Shown piece by piece: positions 59,691 through 64,000 of a stretch of 64,000 nt of DNA (positions are counted from its first letter, which is position 1; each line of letters starts with the position of its first letter). A program made the translations under genes and the position numbers. Origin of the DNA: Loxodes magnus (lineage: Eukaryota; Ciliophora; Karyorelictea; Loxodida; Loxodidae); the NCBI GenBank assembly GCA_946699065.1, contig CAMPDV010000015.1:372001-436000 (forward strand), written 5' to 3'. The notes below the pieces were generated by a model. That model was not told where the DNA came from. It was given only the letters and a program-made list of their open reading frames with translations, and made no database searches.

Positions 59691-60265
59691 TTATATAATA
59701 TAATGGTTGAACATCTCCACAAGCGCTATTGGACAAAGGAGGAAAAAAATGAAAAAAACAATGAGTAGGAGTGACTCATATAATTACTACTCCCCACAAG
59801 TCACAAAAGCACGAATATGAATCAGGGCAAAGACTTTCCTATTGCCCTGAAAAAGCGACTAATAAAACCTAATCTCCTTCAAAAATTAGAATTTTTATTC
59901 TACAGCCTACGTGCAAACTTGCCATTGATGTGAAAAGAAGCGGAAAGAATATGAGCCGATACCAAGAAACAAGATAAAAAATATTACTATTGCTAATCAA
60001 CTTTACACCTTCTGCGGTAATGCAAGGAATATAAAAATTCTAACAAAGAAAGTAAGTCGAATTATGAGAAAAAAAAATCGAAAAGAAAAAAAATTATTAA
60101 GAAAAGCGAAAAGATTATTCTACTAAGGAGGAAATTTCTATAGAAGCAAGCTAGCAAGAACATTGACATATCTAAGAAGAACCATACCTTTAGCAATTTT
60201 TTAGATAAATCTCTCTCAGCTCTTTAGTACAAAGTGAGAAGTAATTTTATTTAATTTAATTTAAT
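59691..60265 (+). mobile_element. ORF1-only retroelement, copy A5
   Basis: Plus-strand ORF from ATG 59703 (MVEHLHKRYW, compare A2 MVEGFKSGF). It has a Trp/Lys-rich middle and a knuckle Y-x2-C-x4-H-x4-C (YYYCQSTLHLLRQC) aligned with A4, then a very basic segment (KKKSKRKKIIKKSEK). It runs into a TTTAA tail at about 60234-60258. Compared with A1 it lacks most of the coiled coil and the usual C-terminal motif, so it is a divergent or internally deleted member. No unambiguous target duplication seen. Confidence 0.6.
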
Positions 60266-61592
60266 TATAATTAAATGTGAGATTCCAGATTAATGATTTA
60301 CTAAATTTAAAGGAGTAAAGAAATAATGTAAAATGAAGATTAGAGTGTAGTTTCAAATAGTTAATTTACTTGAATATTTAAAAAATTAATTTAATGGAGA
60401 TCCGTTATCAAATATAATTGAGTGAATAATTTATAAAAATTGATTTAGAAATTTATCATTTATAAATGAAGCAACATAGTTACTATATATAAATTAATAC
60501 CTTAGAAACAACAGACTTCTCTTAGCAAATATCTTAAAAAATAAGAAGAATAACACATTTAGACTGAATGCAAACCTTAATAATTATAATACATTAATCT
60601 TAAGAGTTGGTTACACAGTTAATGCATAAAATAATAGTAAACCTATAATAAAAGCTAAATATCAAAAATAAAGAATTTTAAAACTTGAAATAAAACTGAA
60701 AAATAGGAGAAGAATTAAGTCTTTAATTTCCATTTATTGAGGAGGTAATAAGTAAGATTTGATCTCAAATGGGACAAAAATCAAATAAGATTGATTAATA
60801 ATTCAATCAAATACCTCAGGATTCTTAATTTTCATAGTTATAATATTAAATAAAAGTACTGTAGTAAAAACATGTATTATAATAGGAAAAATTCAAAGAG
60901 TCTATGGATAATAAGGATATGTTGCTATAGATATAGAAGAAAATTATTTGCTATATATGTTAAAAGCAACACCATTATAAAAGAAGCTAAAAGAATAAAA
61001 AAATTTGTTATTAAAAGTAAATAGTCCTTTTTTAATGATTTATTTAAAATTTGACCAACAAAAATCGGACTAATCTCTATCAAGAAATTCTACAATTCGA
61101 ATTTTAATTAACCTAAAAATAGTTTAGTCAAGTTTCCAGGTTACACTTAATAAATTAATGCTAGAAAGCAAGGATGTCGGACTAAAGAAGACCAAAGTGA
61201 TTTTTTAGTTTAGAAAAATACAAATGCAAGATTTTATGATTTATAATTTCCTCTTCTAAAACTATAAATCCAATTTTATCTGTTTTGAATCCAAAGATTT
61301 ATTAACTTTGATTCAACAACGAAAAATTTATGGAATATTAAGTATTAAGTTTTTTCTATCAAATGTAACTTTTTTTATATTTTATAGAATAACTCTAACT
61401 TATTCAATTTTTATTAATTTTGAGTTCTGTTTATAGTGAAACTCTTTCTCTTTAAGATAAAAAAATATTTTTTTTATTTTTTAAACTAAATATTTTGTAT
61501 TATTTAATTATTTTATATTAAATTATTCTATTATATTTTTAATTTATACTTCATAAAAATATTTAAATTGTAAATTTCGCTTTGGAACCCTG
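60266..61592. other. Intergenic region before the RING-LRR gene
   Basis: About 1.3 kb of AT-rich DNA with long A/T runs near 61370-61560. No frame of convincing protein-like composition and no repeat shared with the rest of the window was found. The end next to 61593 should include the 3' UTR of the RING-LRR gene. Confidence 0.4.
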
Positions 61593-63905
61593 TCAAATGT
61601 TGTTACTTAACTGAAATTAAATTTTATTGATTTAGCTATCCATATCTCTTTCCTCTAAAAGCTCATGAATTATTTCTATTTATTTTCATTTTTATTTCAA
61701 CTATATTATGAATTATTCCGATAGCTAAGGCATATCTTATATATCAAGAAATACTAGGTTTTTGTAAAATTCTATAGATTCTCTTTATTAATCGAAAGCT
61801 AAAAATGAATTTTCTGAAATATTCTCATTATCTCTCAAACTCAATTTGTCCAGTTTTTTACCACTTTTAATTATTTTTTGCACTTCTATATCTGTTACTG
61901 ACAAGCATTATGCTAAAATTAAAGTATTTAATTTCTCTATTTTCATTATATCATCAATTCAGTTTTCACCTAACACATAGCATTCATCAAGCTCCAATGA
62001 TATTAACTATTTACACATCTAACTAATCAATTTGATTGTTTCACCTAATAAATCATTATTCTTTTTAATGCTTATTTTTTAAAGGTTTTAGCATTAATAG
62101 AAAATTTAATTTAAAGTTTCAATAGAATAAATATTCATATCTCCAATTACTAATACTTTATAATTTTATCCATATCTACCTATATATTAAATTCCTTAAT
62201 CTAAAATCATTTCCAATCCTTACAAATCGAGTTCTTACAATTTTGGTGTATTTTATAATAGCAGAAGTAAGTTTTCTTCATCGAAATTTTCGCAATAATT
62301 AATTTTTACAATCTCCAAACTATTTCTCACTTTACTAAAATAACTTGAAAAAGCCAAAGAAGATAAATTCATATGTTTGAGTTCCAATTATTTAAGATCA
62401 AACTCCTTTATAATTTATAAAAATCTATCGTTAACACTTTTTCCCTCTACTTTAATAATTTTAACTTACTAGCACAGATTTATAAAGCACTCTATCTAAG
62501 TATTAGCGTTTATTTAGATGTATTCTACTATATTCCCTTTTATTTATAAATATTACTTTAGCTTATTAAATTATATTATTTCGCTTTATATTTCTATCTT
62601 CTTTAAATTTAAGTCTAAACAGAAATCTAGAAGAAAGCTTCCTTTTATTTATTCGTTTCCTTTTAGTTCGATAAATTCCAATTATTTCAAATGTTGCATG
62701 AAGCTAAGTCTATTATCACTTAAAGACGTTTGATGAATTTTCAAAATTTAAAGATTTTAAAATTATTAAAAATCAGGAAATTCGATTAAATTCTCTTCAG
62801 GCTATTCACAAAAATGAAAACCTTTTATTTATTTAATACTATTAGTCTGCTAATTTTATACTTTATAACTGATTATTTTATTGAACTCTGTCATTATTTA
62901 TGAATTTAATTAGTTTGAAAATTATCCTCCACCGATAGTTAAATTTTAAACATCACAAAATTTGAGTGTTTTTAAACTTCATTCTATCCTGCTTTTAATA
63001 TAATTTTTATCTTATCCTAAATAATGTCCTAGTTAAAGTTCATGAGCTATTCAGTTAAATTGATAGAGATATTTATTTGCTTACTATAGCCTGCTAAAAT
63101 CTAATTGATTTAGAAATTCAAATATTAGCTTAAAAATTAACCTAGCTTAATATTAATTCTTTTATATAAACTCTACTAATATAGATTGCTTTTTGCTTGA
63201 CTATATCCAATTTAATTAAGTTTTATTATTCATATCTTCCTAATTTCTTATTTTTTCTCTTATCCATTCAGCCTTTTATTATTCTGCTCAGTAATACAAA
63301 TTTTATTAATTTAGTTAAAGTATATTTATCAGTTTTCTTTGCTATTCTTCTAAATTTACTAGTTCCCAGTTTGTTTAATTTAATAGATCTTATATTTATT
63401 TCTATTTAATCAACTGTTATTCTTTTTCACTTTCCATTTTCATTTTCTAATTCAAGCATTCATTTTAAGGAATTTCTAATATTTATATATTTTGATCAAG
63501 TTCAAATAGCTTTTATTAAAGTTAGCTCAGAATTTTGTTACTACTACTAAATATTAGTTCTTGGATAATCATGTCTAATTTCAGCTTAGCTGCATTTTGC
63601 TTTTCTTGAACTTTGCTTATTATTTCCTTTAGTTTTTCTTAATAAATTCTATTGTTTTAATTACTTAACATTTTTAATTAAATCTAGTCTTTGATATTCT
63701 AGGATTACAGCAGTGTCTATAAATTTATTATTAACTAGGAGGATTTTTCTTTAGTTAGACAAAAGCACAAAAAGCATTTAAAATATCCTTTATCACTTTA
63801 CTCTCTTTAAATACAATAAATGCAACTAGAATGTCCACATTCTAGGATAAGAGGTATTCTTATAGAACTATAATAAACTAAGCATGAAGAGCATTTCTCT
63901 TCCAT
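61593..63905 (-). CDS. RING finger, coiled-coil, leucine-rich-repeat protein, 770 aa (probable E3 ligase)
   Basis: ATG 63905 to TGA 61593-61595, one open frame. Residues 5-47 form a C3HC4 RING: C5-x2-C8, C23-x-H25, C28-x2-C31, C44-x2-C47. A ~190-residue coiled coil follows (KLKEIISKVQEKQNAAKLKL; EEQQRKLINILQLN). Next is a short helical stretch (FEFLNQLDFSRLQQANKYLY) with F-box flavour. From ~320 to ~740 there are LRRs of the RNI type (LKIHQTSLSDNRL, LELKHMNLSSLAF, LQELDLQGLEMIL, LISLELDECYVLG, LDKLSLRDNENIS). The layout is TRIM-like at the N-terminus with an LRR substrate-binding half, so ubiquitin ligation is inferred. All RING ligands are present. Upstream DNA to 64000 is too short to define a promoter. 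Confidence 0.85.
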
Positions 63906-64000
63906 TTTATTCTTAAATTATATAATATTTAGTTATTTAAAGAAAATAACTAAAATTAAAAAATTCTAGTATAACTAATTTCATTTCCTTTTAATCTAAA

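Noticed and set aside
63197-63409. Hydrophobic plus-strand frames at 62518-62733 and 63197-63409
   Set aside because: They are the antisense of the coiled-coil and LRR regions of the RING-LRR gene.
1-64000. tRNA or rRNA genes
   Set aside because: No cloverleaf with a TTCRA loop and no conserved rRNA core was seen on either strand; a covariance-model search would be decisive.

Overview
This AT-rich window reads as nuclear DNA of a ciliate with the karyorelict-type ambiguous code (NCBI table 27, as in Loxodes). TAA and TAG fall at conserved Gln positions. TGA falls at conserved Trp positions and also serves as the only terminator. The clearest proof is a 375-codon actin at 31460-32587 with internal TGA read as Trp and a TGA stop straight after the universal actin C-terminus HRKCF. 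With only one stop codon, and that one also a sense codon, most frames stay open, so genes were called from protein-like composition, family motifs and paralog comparison. Starts and stops of unrecognised genes are less certain.

The window is built from inverted duplications. The core is an inverted repeat with arms of about 7.95 kb (20040-27988 and 36017-43965; paired positions sum to 64005). The arms are nearly identical, with only four single-base differences noticed. They carry most of two giant membrane proteins of about 2,715 residues that face each other tail to tail (18814-26967 on +, 37038-45176 on -). Each has a signal peptide, a long repeat-rich extracellular parallel beta-helix, a Cys-rich GYWR module, about seven membrane segments and a cytosolic tail. 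Their first ~405 codons are clearly diverged and the rest is almost identical, as expected from gene conversion or recent duplication. Leucine-rich reading frames follow each. The spacer holds a multi-pass membrane gene (28469-31389), the actin, a 3-ketoacyl-CoA-reductase-like SDR (33400-34419) and a membrane gene that runs into the right arm boundary.

Outside the core are older inverted homologies in permuted order. Block X (2120-5654 against 48421-50110) and block Y (about 7260-13240 against 50150-56000) both recur. Y carries a Sec23/24-like zinc-finger and vWA gene, intact at 52586-55051 and decayed at 8207-10665. A 1-kb displaced piece of the giant surface gene lies at 5655-6655. At the edges are a protein kinase-kelch gene (1-2133, running off the left end) and a RING-coiled-coil-LRR gene (61593-63905).

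Transposable elements are mostly non-LTR. A LINE 3' end with the zinc-binding C-terminal domain (56590-57352) shares its 3' hairpin and TTTA tail with two copies of a ~505-bp SINE-like element (6747-7255, 59176-59690). A second family consists of short units of about 0.8-1 kb that encode only an ORF1-like protein (coiled coil plus CCHC zinc knuckle) and end in TTA or TTTAA tracts. At least five copies are present, two with clear 12-bp target duplications and one nested in another. The right copy of block X preserves the empty site for two of them.
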